Origin: Zasmidium citrigriseum
Taxonomy: Eukaryota; Ascomycota; Dothideomycetes; Mycosphaerellales; Mycosphaerellaceae
Length of the DNA: 64,000 nucleotides
Reading direction: 5' to 3'
Assembly (NCBI GenBank): GCA_002786025.1
Contig: NHNW01000051.1
Location: 248,001 to 312,000 of the forward strand
Below the pieces are notes generated by a model. The model saw nothing but the letters and a program-made list of their open reading frames with translations. It was not told the origin of the DNA and did no database searches. Made by a program: the position numbers and the translations under genes. This document shows, piece by piece, positions 21,409-32,937 of this stretch. Numbering within the stretch: the stretch's first letter is position 1; each line of letters starts with the position of its first letter.

Positions 21409-24400
21409 TTAGTACCGCAACTTGCCCACAAGCCCAAAAGTATACGCCGCATCACGTTCCTGCAAAATCATTAGCAACCACCCTCACCCAAACACCCCAG
21501 GAATTGACAAAACTCACCGACTTCATCTGCACCATAAAAACCGTCGTCTTCGCACTCATAACACCCCCCACAGCCCCCACATGCTCCATCTCCTGATAAA
21601 CACTAACCGCAATCCCCGTGCGGGCAACCCGCTCAAAAGCACTCTCCCCAAGCGTAACATCAAGCAACGTCTCCCCCTTGCTCTTCCCCACGACCAAAAT
21701 CCTCTTCTCGGTGCCCGTTGTCTTGGGGTTGGCTGGAATACTCGGGTCCGGACGCGGAGGAATCATGACATTCAGCCTTGCGGATCCCATATCGCGCCAT
21801 TTGGCCGCGGATTCGCGGACGTAGAGACGGACTTTGGCGTTCGTGATGCCGACGGGTGTGCCCATGGCGGGATCGAAGGGGACGGGGGTGGCGCGGCCGG
21901 AGGAGCCCATCAGGGAGTCGCTGAGGGTGCTGCGGGTTCCTGTGCCGGTTTTGGATTGGATGGTTGACTTGGCGAGGTCGAAGATGCGGCTGCCGCTGCT
22001 GAAGCGGCGGAGGGCGGAGAAGGCGGAGCCCATGGTGCCGACTGAGGATTCGGTCGCTGCGATGGATGCTGTTCGGCTTCCTTTTGAGCGATAGGAGCTT
22101 CCCATTTTCGAGCCGAGATTCCACCAGGACTTGCCGGTTGGGCGGAGGTTGTTGCGGCGGTCCATTACTTCACCCCAGTTGCTTTGCTGCATCGGTCCTC
22201 TGGCGTTCTGGAGGGCGATGTAGGTTGGATTGTCGATGCGAGCTCGGTTGATGAGGTTGTAGAGCTTCTCGCATTCTTCGGGGCTGCGAGATCGGAACAT
22301 GACATTGTTGCCAGTGCGAATGACAGAGTTCGATGTTGGTGGCGAACGAATGGAGATGTCAACGGCCGTGCCTCTACGCAAAGGCACCAAGGGTGTAAGT
22401 TCCAGAGCGACAAGCGGTCTGATGCCCTTTGCAGACGGCGTGGTTGCTTCTCCATCAAGAGGCACCGAATTCGCCTGAGCAATGTCGAAGGCCTCGATCA
22501 ATCCAGGAGTCACAAAGATCTGACACTCCTCAGGATGCAGACTGTCCCATGATCCACGTTCGGACCACGAGAAGATGCAAGCAACAGTCTTAGCCGGTTC
22601 CGCCTTCGTAGGTGGCACAGTCCGATACGGTGCTTGTGAAGCCGACTCGGAAGGATCCAAACTGTTCTCTGGAAGAACTGGCAGAGAAGCTGGCGGTGGC
22701 GAATGCCTTGCGCTTGGCCCTCGCATTGCGTATTGTTGGAAGGCATTGAGGTCCCCAACCACAGACACGCCATCGCATTTGGAGAGTGCTTCGTCGCCAC
22801 CCTCAACATCGGATTCGGAAGTCGCTGAATCGATTTCGTCTGAATACGACAGATCGCTGTCAGACAACGAATCCGATGCTGTCGAAGGCTCGTACTCATG
22901 CTTCAGTGGCGATGACGGTCGACGATTCTTCTTCAGGAACGCCGGCGTGAACGATGGCAGAATATTCGATTTCAAGCCAAGGGACAGTGGCCTCGTATGT
23001 TTCGGAGGCGGCGGCGCCTTGTCCTTCTCGGGCTCTGGTTTGCCAGACATCGACAATCGTCGCTTTTGCAATTTGGCCGGTGCAGAAGAAGGATCAGCAT
23101 CACGCTCAGCAGCCGCCTTCTTCTGCGAAGGTAGCAAATCCCGATCAGACGACGGACTCTCAGGCCTCTTCGGCGTACTCGGCTGCCTCAATTTCGGTAT
23201 CGTTGGCATGTCCATTGACGGCACAGATGACGTTCGTCGATGCATTCCCGGCCGTGTGCTTCGTCTTCGCTCAGGTCGATCCTCGTCGCTCGCAGAATCG
23301 TCAGAGTATCGATCTCTCTCGGACGACGGCATCCACACACTATAGTCCTGAGAACTAGTAGTGACGGAGGACCCAGTCCACTCCGACTTGGACCTCGCAT
23401 GGCTTGTCATCGGCCGTCTTGCATGCTGTCCACTCTGCATGTCGTGCCTTGGTTGGTCGTAAAAATACGCGGGCCGTGTAGCATTATCCCTGCCGTTTTG
23501 ATGAATATCATCTGGGGGCGCCGACGAGATTGTGCTATGATATCTCTTCGCCCTGGCCCTCTTTATTCTTGTAGGCTCGTCCTCGGTGTAGACACTGTTG
23601 ACTTCGCTGCCATCCCAGATTCGCGAAGAGGATTTTGCTCGCTCTCCTATAGGCACTTCGATCTCTCGTGGTGAGGGATCCCTGCTCTTGTCTGGAGAGT
23701 CACCTGACTGCGCTGACGGCTCCGCTGAATCCGACGCAGGAACGCGTGTTTCTTTCAGCATGTTGAAACTCGACTTCCTCGAAAGCCGTGGAGGCATCGG
23801 TGATGAACCCAGCATCGGGAGCCAGTCGACCGCCGTTTGCTCGTCGTCGGCTTGGAGCGCCATTACTTCTCGCCACTGCCGCGCATTTGACATGAAACCT
23901 CGTATCATGACCACCAATTCGCCTGGACGCTCGCCTTTGCGAGCCGACACCAGACTGAGCGGCAGAGGCGGAAATAGAAGCCATCGACCGGAGGTGGAAA
24001 CTTCGCAAAACAGGATATCTCCAGCTTTGCCGCGATCAGGGGCGTCGTCTCTGTAGATGATTTCAATCTTGCAGCCAAGTTGTTGACCGCTCGAATGATT
24101 CATGTCCATGTCAAAGTAGTCTCTGGCTCTGACAGATCGTGTCGGATCAATGCTGACGCCCGTGATGGGACCCAGGCTTCGTGGATCTCGTGCTCTGGTT
24201 GCGTCAATGGCAGCCGCCGCTTCGTCTTCTAGTCGTGCCTGTTCGTCGTTCACACGCCGCTTGGCATCTGCGATCAGATCGTTGTACCTCGCCGTCATGT
24301 CTTCGGCATGCGCAGAAGGCTGGAGCTGGCATATCGTCTTGAACGTCTTTGCCAGATACTTGACGCGCACCAACGGGCGTTTGAGCAAGTAGGCGACATC

Positions 24401-26767
24401 GACTCGCTCGCCTTTTCCATCCACGAGGTCGCCGTCCTTGTTCCGCGGTAGGCCATCGTCCCAGGCTGGAGAGCCATCCTTTTTGGTTGTTTGCTCAGCT
24501 GGCGCAAGGTTGACTACTATGTCCTTGAATCCCAGTCGCCATGCGCTCAGGTACTCAGAGTATAGCTTGGCCGCACCATCCGCCCAGATGAGTAGCTCGC
24601 CCGGTTCGTGCATGGGAATGCGCTTGTGCATTGTCTTGAGCTTCTCCAAAGCAATGCCCATGTCAACAATAGGCTTGGTATCATTGGATGGATGGCTGAA
24701 AACTCGCTTGCCCGGACCAGAGCCATTGTCGGATAGCGCATGTTGCAGTAGCACTGGTATGACGCCGTCCACCAGAGTGCGCAGTTCGCGTTGGTATCTG
24801 AGTTCGTCGGTCGACAATTCGTTCATGACGTCTCCGACAGTGGCTGCCTCTGGTCGTCTCCGGCTCGCACGTACACTCCTCCTAGAAGTGACAGGATGCG
24901 AATCGTCTCGAGACATGGATAACACCGACATCAAATCTTCGTGCTTGGTGGCACGCCGTTTCAAACCTGATCCGTTCCTGCGTGGGCTGTCTCCGTCACT
25001 AGCGCGAGACAGAACACTGCCGTCTGCAATACTTGCATCCTCAGGAATCGCAGGTGGTCGGCGCTTTGACGGGTGAGCTCGTGGTGGTGGGACAGTATCG
25101 ACCGAGAGTATGGTGGAAAGCGGCCTGCCACCGCTAGGAATGCGGAACCTGTCTGATTGAGTGTTGGCGGATGATGTCCGTGAGCTGTCCAGGGAGCGAT
25201 TCGGTAGTGCGCCGCTCATCATCGCATCGTTTGTTGGAGTAGTATCGCGGCTGTCGCGACCCTTAACCGGTGACATGGATTTCTTTCTCGCACCCCTTCG
25301 CTTGAGAGATGATGGGCCAGAAGGCGACCAGTCCGCATCGTCTTCCGGTTCGTGCTTGTCGTAGACCAGGTCTTGTCGCGAACTTCGTCTTCGACCGCTA
25401 CTCTTGCGAGTCTCGTCTCGGGGCGCATCACGCTCATTCTCCTTGTCTTCCGTATCCAATCGTTTCCGGGACTTCTTCTTGGGAATGTCCAGCGGCTCAG
25501 GTGTGAGATTTCGTGCTTCGGTGAAAGGATCTGGCATGTTCGCCAACCATCCTTCGATGCGATTGCCATAGACCTTGGGCGGTGCCGGTGCTGCTGGAGC
25601 CGGTGCTGGGGCTGGGGGAGTTGAAGCCTTCTTCAAAGGTTCTGTTATCCTCTTCGCGAAGTCTTGCGCTGATGTTGGCCGACTATCGTCACCAACAGGA
25701 GTCTTCGCCCTCCGTCGCCCAGCGCTCGCAACTCGTTTCTCCTCAGCCTCAGGCGACGGTCTCGATTTAGGACGAGGTTCATCTCTAGACTTCTGAGGCT
25801 TCAATCGAGGTTCTGATACCGGTCTCTTGGTATCTTTCGGCGGAGAAGTGCTGGGCGTAGTAATATCGGTCGCAGAACTGGGCTTATCGATCGAAGACGG
25901 TGCCGTGAAGCTGCTCTCAGATTTCCTGGGATCTTCCGGCCGTGATCTCCGTCGTCGCTTGATGTACACTTTCGTGCCGCTAGTCTCATAATCTGGCGTA
26001 CCACGGCGTCCATCAGCCGACGGAGATCGGGATCTGGATTGAGACTGTCTCAGCGGACGGACTCGTAGCGGTTCAGGTTCTGGATCTGACTCGGCGAAGT
26101 CCTGATGTGAGGGTGGAATCTTCATGCCAACGTTGACCACGCTTCTTCGAATCGTCACGGGCTTTGGAGTTGTGTCCTTCTCCTTCTCGGGTGTCGCCTT
26201 TGCTTCTTCTTTCTGTTGTCGGTCTCGTCGCCAATGGCCGTCGCTGACAACGCGCTTCTTCGGCGTGCCTACACCCTTGACTTCTGCAGGAGCCTCGACC
26301 TGAGGTTTGCTTTTCCGCCGTACCCAAGCTCCTCGTCCCAAATCCACATCTCGTCCCTTCTTCGCGGCAGATCCCTTAGGCGTAACCTTCCCAGGCGTCC
26401 CAGGCGTCTTCGGCGTCGTCTCTCCATCCTCCACCTCAACAGCCTCCGTCTCAACCACAACCTGCACAACATCATTGCCGACCTCCTCCTTCTCATCCTC
26501 AATCACCACAACCTCATCCTGCTCTTGCACAATGCCCCCACCAGCCTGATTCCAACCCTGAATCTTACTCGCAAAGTCCTGCGACCGCTTCCTCGCGAGC
26601 TTCGTCCCTAGATCACCGCCCTTCTTCTCCGGGGTCTTCTTGGCGGCGCGGGCATCGTTGGGGGCGGGCATTGGGAGGTCGGGGTCCTGTGATTCCGGCG
26701 AGCCGGAGAGAACGTCAGACATGGCATCGATGGCATTTTGCGCGCCGGGTGTGGTGACATCGAACAT
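21409..26767 (-). CDS. Large RhoGEF-like protein with DH and PH-like domains
   Basis: Two exons, 26767-21518 and 21459-21409, give 1766 residues. The 58-nt intron (GTGAGT donor, TTGCAG acceptor) replaces a read-through tail with the ending ERDAAYTFGLVGKLRY. Residues 1-635 are disordered and rich in Lys, Pro and Ser. A divergent Dbl-homology fold is visible at about 640-835: entry helix ELSTDELRYQRELRTLV, then LIWADGAAKLYSEYLSAW and LLKRPLVRVKYLAKTF, equivalent to the LxxPxQRxxRYxLLL helix. A PH-like region follows at about 890-970, and a second compact domain (CIFSWSERGSWDSL onward) at about 1395-1520. I infer a guanine-nucleotide exchange factor or scaffold for a Rho GTPase in polarity or septation. 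The orthologue name is not certain; Bud3-like is possible, but its DH domain is usually nearer the N terminus. Confidence 0.75.
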
Positions 26768-28032
26768 TGAGGAAGAAACAAAAACAACGAGAAAGAGAGC
26801 GTTGTGTTTGGAGGGTAATCATTCACATGCTCAGCTCCAGTAGCGGTGTTTGGGGACGGGATGCATTACGCGTGTTTACATTGCTGGGGGGAGCTCACCT
26901 CTTCCGAGACTGGGCCGTTGGGCCTATGATGTTGTCGCTATATTGATATGACCCAACCTAGATGCTGCTTGCTGGGCTTGTCGGTTGCTTGAATTCTTCT
27001 CGATGCAGTGACTTCTGCTCAGCTCTGCAAACATCGCTGGCTTGCGATTTCGTGGTCGCGGTCTTCGTGGTGAGCTGGTTGCTATGCGCTTCGGACGGAC
27101 ATGGGTGTGGTGTGTTTAGCGAGAGCTGGCGGTGGGGATTTGTAGCGAGCGTGGAGACGTCGAGGAAGTCGGTGAATGCGATGCGACGTCTTGTACTTGT
27201 GATTCGAGCTGTACAGCGGCGTGTTGGTGACTGGCGGTGTTGATGGGCGGACGAGGCTGGTTGTCTCGAGTCGCCAAGCAAGTCAACAATGCAAACAATC
27301 CCGCGGCTCGTGCGCACCATCCCGTCCGCCACCAGGTCAATCCTTGCGACGGCGTTTCTGATCCAGACTTTCACTGCCGCCCAACGACAAGATTCATCGC
27401 CTCTTCATCGACTTCGCTGATGGCATGGTTATCAGCTCATGCACCTCGCCCAACCGAAGTGTGGTCGACGTCCACGGCCGCCAGCTGATATGCATCGGGT
27501 GAGCTAGCAGAGCTCGAGCATGCACTCCAATGCAAGGCACTGCGACCTCACCACTGGCTGGCCTTCGACCTGATCACCGGCTGCTTTTCCACCTGATCAC
27601 CGAGCATGCATAGAAGTCGACATGTGAACGATAGAGCGGGAAATGGGTGTGTTGCGATTGCCAGACGTCCATGATGGAGCTACACCTTCAACGACAGGAG
27701 CAGACGCCACAACTCGGTCATCTGGTCAATCTGCAGGATGGAGAACAGGCTTTGCACAGGAGGTAGCTCTATATGCGAATGAAGGCTACAGCCGGTGCTT
27801 TTGAAATTCAAAATGGGAGACTGGCTATTACGGTTGCTTCTTTACAATTCATGGTAGGTCTGCATACCATCAACCAAGGGTATCATCAAAGCGTCAAGCA
27901 AACTCCTTAGAGATCGTCTCCCCAAAAACGCCCCAAACCGCGTCTTCTATGCGATCAAGCTGCGCTGCGTACCTCCAAGCGCGCAAAGGATACGACTCCG
28001 TCCTCCATGGGCATTGCCTTTCGAGAGCCTTC
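26768..28032. other. Intergenic region, no gene seen
   Basis: This 1.27-kb stretch contains the promoter of the RhoGEF-like gene and the 3' flank of SPT20. Short frames at 26962-27488 on both strands show no domain. I see no repeat or RNA gene. Confidence 0.45.
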
Positions 28033-30708
28033 CTACTGCCCCATGCCACCACCACCCTGCTGACTCCGGTTCAACGCCGCATGCATCGCCTGGAACTGCT
28101 GGCTCAGGTTGTCGTTGCCCTGCTGTCCGAATTGCTGATTCCCAAAATTCATATTATGCGTCATACTCATCCCATTCATCTGGCCGCCTTGCTGCTGCTG
28201 TTGCGCCAGCATCGACTGGTGGTTCCTCAGCGTCTGCATGTACTCCGGATCCGCCCCTCCCGTGCTGCCCGCCACCGCCTGGCCGGCGTTCTGTGCCTGC
28301 TGCGCTCGCATCGCCATCTCCCGCGCCCGTTGCGCCTGCTGTTGCTGCTGCTTGGTCCTCGCGTTGACGATGAACATCTGCACTGGTGGAGGCAGGCTCT
28401 GGAAGACTTGTTGCGGAATGTTAGCGAGGTTGCCATATTGCGTGAGCAAGTTTTGCACAGTCAGCTGTGCTTGCCTGTACTGTGCCTGTTGTTGCTGCTG
28501 TCTCATTGCTTGTTGTTGAGGCGTCAACTGTTGACCTTGATTCATGTCGCCCTGGCCCTGACCTCCCTGGGGATGAGCATGCCCCATTTGAGGCGTCTGC
28601 TGCACGCTTCCAGGACTACCTGCTTGTCCTGCATTGTTTTGCTGCTGCTGAGCCTGCAACATCCTTTGCTGCATCGCCTGCTGCTGCTGCTGTTGTTGGA
28701 GCAAGTACGCTCGTTGAGCGAGAGCCTGTTGCGTCTGGGGCATCTGACCACCTTGCTGAGCGGCAGCTTGGGCACGAGCCATCATGATTTGTTGTTGACG
28801 AGCGCGGTGCTGCTGCTGCTGGATTTGCTGGATCTGCTCAGGTGTCATGTTCTGCCCAGCATTCTGACCCGGCGAGCCAGCGTTCATGCCTCCTTGATTC
28901 TGCATATTCAATCGCGCCTGAAGCATCGCGTATTGCTCTGCGGAGAGATTTGTCTGCCCCGGCGTTTGCATTGGAATAGAGGCCATATTCATGCTGGCAG
29001 TTGCAGGGGTCCCAGGCGCTGGACTTCCTTGAGCCATGCGCGGTGTCGCGTTCATCTGCCTGTTAGGCATTGCGCCTGCCATGTTTGGAGTACCCTGCGC
29101 CATCTGTGGAGTGCCATTCCGGCTATTGTGTTGCTGCTGGCTGGCCTGTCGCGCCATTGCGACGTTTGGATTTGGCATAGCAGCTGAAGATGTCGGTCGC
29201 GGCGGACTGCCCGCCTGTTGACTGGAGGTTGCAGCCATCGGGAATCCACCTTGGTTGACCATGGGCGATGAGTTGTTCATCATTGGGGTCTGCTGTCGGA
29301 CGACTGGGCTGGACTGCGCCATCGATGCGGCATTCGCGAAGTTGTTTTGCTGTTGATTCATCATGCCATTCTGCTGTGGATGAGCGTGATTTTGCGCCAT
29401 GAGCGCGGCGGCTTGCTGGATCTGCTGTTGTCGCATTTGCTCCTGTTGTTGACGCGCCAAGTGTTGCCGCTGATTCATGAGTTTGCGCTGTTGCTCTGCC
29501 TGAGCTTGCTTCTGAGCTTGAGCGGCGCTGGCTGCAGCCTCTTCTTGCTTCCGCTGAGCTTGGGCCTGCTCTTGTTCTTCCTTCTTCTGGCGCTCAGCCT
29601 CATCGAGCTTCTCTCGCACCATCTGAAGTGTCTTAAACCTGTTGAGTCCAAGTGCTTGTGAGTTCCCGGCGGAATCGGCGGCGCCTGGCGCGGTGGTCTT
29701 CCTCTCGTCCATGATGAGCATTCTCCGCTCTGCCTCGGCAGCTTGCGCGTCATCCGCCGCCAGCTCAGCTGTAGTTCTCTTACGAGTCTTTGGTGATGGC
29801 GGTGGCTCGCTGTGCAGTGGATGCTTCAGCATGTCAAGAACCCTCTGCGCTTCTATTGGATTCTTTACTGGCTCCAGGTATAATGGAGGCTCGGTAGCCA
29901 GAAGAATCTCTGCCTCGAACTGGTAAAGTTCTTGTTGTTCCAGAGCCTTCTTGTCGTCTTGCTGCCATATGAGGCGACCAGCCTGAGGAGTTGGTGGCAC
30001 TGAATCATCTGTAGACCGTTTCTTCCTCCACTCTGAGAAAGGCATCCTGGCCAGCATCATAATTTCCTTGTGCCGCGATAGTGCTGTGGGGAACATGACC
30101 AAAGTAGCAATGTGCGGACCGTCCTGCTTGTCCTTATTATCACCACTCTTCTCTTGCTTCGCAGCCTCGGCCTTCTCCGGTATTTCGCTCTCTTTCGCCT
30201 TCTTTGGGAATGCGACAAGTCCAGAGGGAGTGACATAGTTGTTGTAGTTGTGCATGGAGAACTTGACCTGGTCGCCGTTGGCGGAGTCATGCCTGCCCTT
30301 GTCACTGCCGTTCGCTGAGCGGTGGTTATGCACCTCCACGATCAAACAGCCGTCGTAGAAGGGGGTTTCTGCTTCGATGAGATCTTCCACCATATCGGCA
30401 GGAACCTCCTGCTTGCGCAGGCTCTTAAGGAAAGCCGCCATGGGGTTGTCATATGGAAAGGTGGTTTCCCCGCCATCGAAGCGAAAATGATGTTGGTGAA
30501 GATGTAAGGTAAGCGATGGAGGGTTTCCGGCGAACTTGCGCAGGATGTAGTCCTTGGTGTGCACGTATGGCTCTGCCATCTTCTGCCGCTTAGCAGCTGG
30601 CTCGGTGGTGTCCATGCCGGATGCGCGCTTGGTGGGGAGAGTCGGGCGAGGTTGGTCGCGACGAGCGCGGAGGGTTTGCGAAGGTCGAGCGACGGTGGCA
30701 GTGGCCAT
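28033..30708 (-). CDS. SPT20: SPT20, SAGA complex subunit
   Basis: Single-exon gene of 891 residues. The Spt20 domain spans about 40-270, with YILRKFAGNPPSLTLHLHQHHFRFDG, of which the first part DYILRKFAGNPPSL is characteristic, then PFYDGCLIVEVHNHR and the helix-rich end LLATEPPLYLEPVKNP. Spt20 holds together the SAGA histone acetyltransferase coactivator. From about 370 onward the protein is low-complexity, dominated by Gln with Ala, Met and Asn, including runs of seven to eight Gln, as in fungal SPT20 and other coactivators. The start at 30708 (MATATVARPSQ; context GCCATGG reversed strand) is the first ATG; upstream in-frame codons begin only with GTG. It is head to head with DML1. Confidence 0.93.
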   Translation of the reverse strand: MATATVARPSQTLRARRDQPRPTLPTKRASGMDTTEPAAKRQKMAEPYVHTKDYILRKFAGNPPSLTLHLHQHHFRFDGGETTFPYDNPMAAFLKSLRKQEVPADMVEDLIEAETPFYDGCLIVEVHNHRSANGSDKGRHDSANGDQVKFSMHNYNNYVTPSGLVAFPKKAKESEIPEKAEAAKQEKSGDNKDKQDGPHIATLVMFPTALSRHKEIMMLARMPFSEWRKKRSTDDSVPPTPQAGRLIWQQDDKKALEQQELYQFEAEILLATEPPLYLEPVKNPIEAQRVLDMLKHPLHSEPPPSPKTRKRTTAELAADDAQAAEAERRMLIMDERKTTAPGAADSAGNSQALGLNRFKTLQMVREKLDEAERQKKEEQEQAQAQRKQEEAAASAAQAQKQAQAEQQRKLMNQRQHLARQQQEQMRQQQIQQAAALMAQNHAHPQQNGMMNQQQNNFANAASMAQSSPVVRQQTPMMNNSSPMVNQGGFPMAATSSQQAGSPPRPTSSAAMPNPNVAMARQASQQQHNSRNGTPQMAQGTPNMAGAMPNRQMNATPRMAQGSPAPGTPATASMNMASIPMQTPGQTNLSAEQYAMLQARLNMQNQGGMNAGSPGQNAGQNMTPEQIQQIQQQQHRARQQQIMMARAQAAAQQGGQMPQTQQALAQRAYLLQQQQQQQAMQQRMLQAQQQQNNAGQAGSPGSVQQTPQMGHAHPQGGQGQGDMNQGQQLTPQQQAMRQQQQQAQYRQAQLTVQNLLTQYGNLANIPQQVFQSLPPPVQMFIVNARTKQQQQQAQRAREMAMRAQQAQNAGQAVAGSTGGADPEYMQTLRNHQSMLAQQQQQGGQMNGMSMTHNMNFGNQQFGQQGNDNLSQQFQAMHAALNRSQQGGGGMGQ

Positions 30709-31115
30709 GGTGGGCGAGTCGGCAAGTGCGCACGAGGTATTTAAGGTGGTTGCGGTGCCGCTGGTCTGGTACTGGCGGGTCTCCAGCTGGCGAGTCAAGG
30801 GTGACGTCGCGGAGGCCGCATTCACCTCAGGTAATCACAAAGGTGCGCGCGCATTCGTCGGAGCGGTTGTCTCTACTCGAAGAATGCAGTTCCGGTCGTC
30901 GAGGTCTTTGTATATGGGCGTAATCGAGGGTTGCGCGTGCGAGAGTGGGAGTGTAGTCTTCGCGGCGCCGATCACGGTTCCTTGCCGGCCATGGATGTCC
31001 CCACACGGGATCGTCCGGCGCTAAGGTGAGCTTAATGCGGAGAAGGTGAACCTCTTCCGCTGCTTCTTCTCCAGGCCAACATCACCCAAACACCTCACCA
31101 GCATTGCAAGACAGC
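30709..31115. promoter_or_regulatory. Bidirectional promoter SPT20 / DML1
   Basis: These 407 bp separate the start codons of two divergently transcribed genes and must hold both promoters. A pyrimidine-rich tract precedes DML1 (around 31050-31075). No specific factor site is claimed. Confidence 0.5.
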
Positions 31116-32734
31116 ATGCATGAGGTGGTCACACTCCAGTTCGGTCAACAGGCCAACTATATAGGCACGCACTACTGGAACACACAGGTAAGGCACGTAC
31201 TCGCTCTTTACCTATCTTCATCCTACCCACCAACTGACCATCTACCCAGGAATCGTACTTCACGTACTCTGGCGAAGAAGCATCTCCCGTAAACCATGAC
31301 ATCTCTTTTCGTCCCGGCATTGGCGCAGATGGCGCCGAGACTTATACTCCGCGGACCCTGATCTACGACCTCAAAGGCGCCTTTGGAACCCTGCGGCGAG
31401 AGAATGCTCTATACCAGCTTGAACAACAGGAGAATCCTTCTAGCCAAGGCCAATGGAGCGGCAGTACGCTTCCTCTCCAGCTGCCTCGAATCGCACCTAG
31501 CTCGTATCAGCAAGCTCTTGACCAGGGCACTGAGCCACCAACACTAACGACTGAGACTGTCCGGTTCTGGTCGGATTACAACCACATTTTCTACCATCCA
31601 AGGAGTATTGTGCAGCTGAACGAGTATGAGCTGAACAGCTCTTTGATGCCATTCGAACAATGGCAGAAGGGTGAGGAGCTTTTCGCGAATCTGGACCGAG
31701 AGCACGACCTTCTGGATCGAGACTTGCGACCTTTCCTGGAGGAGTGTGATCAACTCCAAGGTATTCAGATTCTGGCCGGTGTGGACGATGCATGGGGTGG
31801 TTTTGCATCCAAGTATCTCGAGAGAATCGCAGATGAGCTCGGCAAAGGCTGTCGCTGGGTGTTCGGCCTTCAGGACACGCAGAGACATTCTCGAGAGCGT
31901 CAAGCTCTGCAACTTGCCAACGTCGCCCAGTCAGTCTATGGCATCAGCCCTTCTGCAAGCATGCACATCCCACTGGCCAGCATACCCACGTTCCTCCCAT
32001 CCTACGCCGACCTAGACGGATCAAGCAGATGGCACACGTCAGCCCTTGCAGCAGCAGCAATGGAATCCCTCACTCTCCCAACCCGACTCCGAAACGACCA
32101 AACCTCCCGCGCAACGTTCGACAATCTCGAATCAACACTCAACGGCGATGGCATGCGTCGTATAGCCAGCTGCTCCCTCACCATCAAAGACCCCTCCAGG
32201 CTCGAAGAATCCACCCAACCAAACGGCCACTCCGACTCCCGCCTGACAAACGGCCACAGCTCCGACAACAACGACGACGAAAACGAAGACAAGCCCGACA
32301 TCGACCTCTTTCCCCAACTAACCCCCTCCAACATCACCACCCGCAACATCCGCCGCTCCCACCTCTTCAGCAAAATCTCCTCCCTCCGCGGCCCCTGGAA
32401 AACGTCCACCGAACTCCAAACCGCCACCTCCCGCCTCCATGACCGTTTCAGCGCCGACTCATCCCGGATATCTCTCCATCAATCCGCCCTCCTCTTCCCA
32501 ACACTGTCGTCCTACCCTCAAATTTTCAGATTCCCAGACCGGCCCTCTAAACTAGCTGTTGATGCCTCGCTCTCGACATCCGCAGCCATCGCGGAGCGAG
32601 TCAGAGGATTGGAAAGCGTGGCGAGACGGATGGTGGGTATCGATGAGCGAGAAGCGTTATGTGATGGGTTGGCGGCTATGGCGGATGAGTATGAAGAAGG
32701 CTGGATGAGCGATGATGATAGCGAGGATGATTGA
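31116..32734 (+). CDS. DML1: DML1 / Misato family protein
   Basis: Two exons, 31116-31187 and 31250-32734, give 518 residues. The N terminus EVVTLQFGQQANYIGTHYWNTQ (first part EVVTLQFGQQANYIG) is the tubulin-like Misato segment, with FGQQAN in place of the FtsZ/tubulin start. The middle has the DML1 tubulin-like region with LQGIQILAGVDDAWGGFASKYLE (core QILAGVDDAWGGF). The family is needed for mitochondrial DNA inheritance and partitioning in yeast. A disordered Asn/Asp-rich linker lies at about 335-370, and the C terminus is acidic (EEGWMSDDDSEDD). The 62-nt intron interrupts directly after the conserved NTQ, and its removal is required to keep the frame. Confidence 0.93.
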
Positions 32735-32937
32735 TGATGAACAGTAACGATTCGTTCAAAGCCAAGCCATGAGCTATGAATGTGGGCTTTCCAAAGCACC
32801 AACGCTAATGCACTTTTCCCTTTTCCCTCCTAAAAATGAACGCCTTGCTTCCAGGGTATCATCTTCAAATCCAAAATATCTCAATCCACGCCCCATCCCA
32901 ACCCCACCGCCGAATCAGCATCAGAGCCACAGATATC

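Noticed and set aside
28014..29187. Leu/His/Arg-rich open frames on the + strand opposite SPT20 (up to 412 codons)
   Set aside because: They are the antisense reading of the glutamine-rich SPT20 coding repeats and have no features of their own.
30554..31024. 156-codon open frame on + across the SPT20 start and promoter
   Set aside because: It overlaps the SPT20 N-terminal coding region in antisense and lacks recognisable features.
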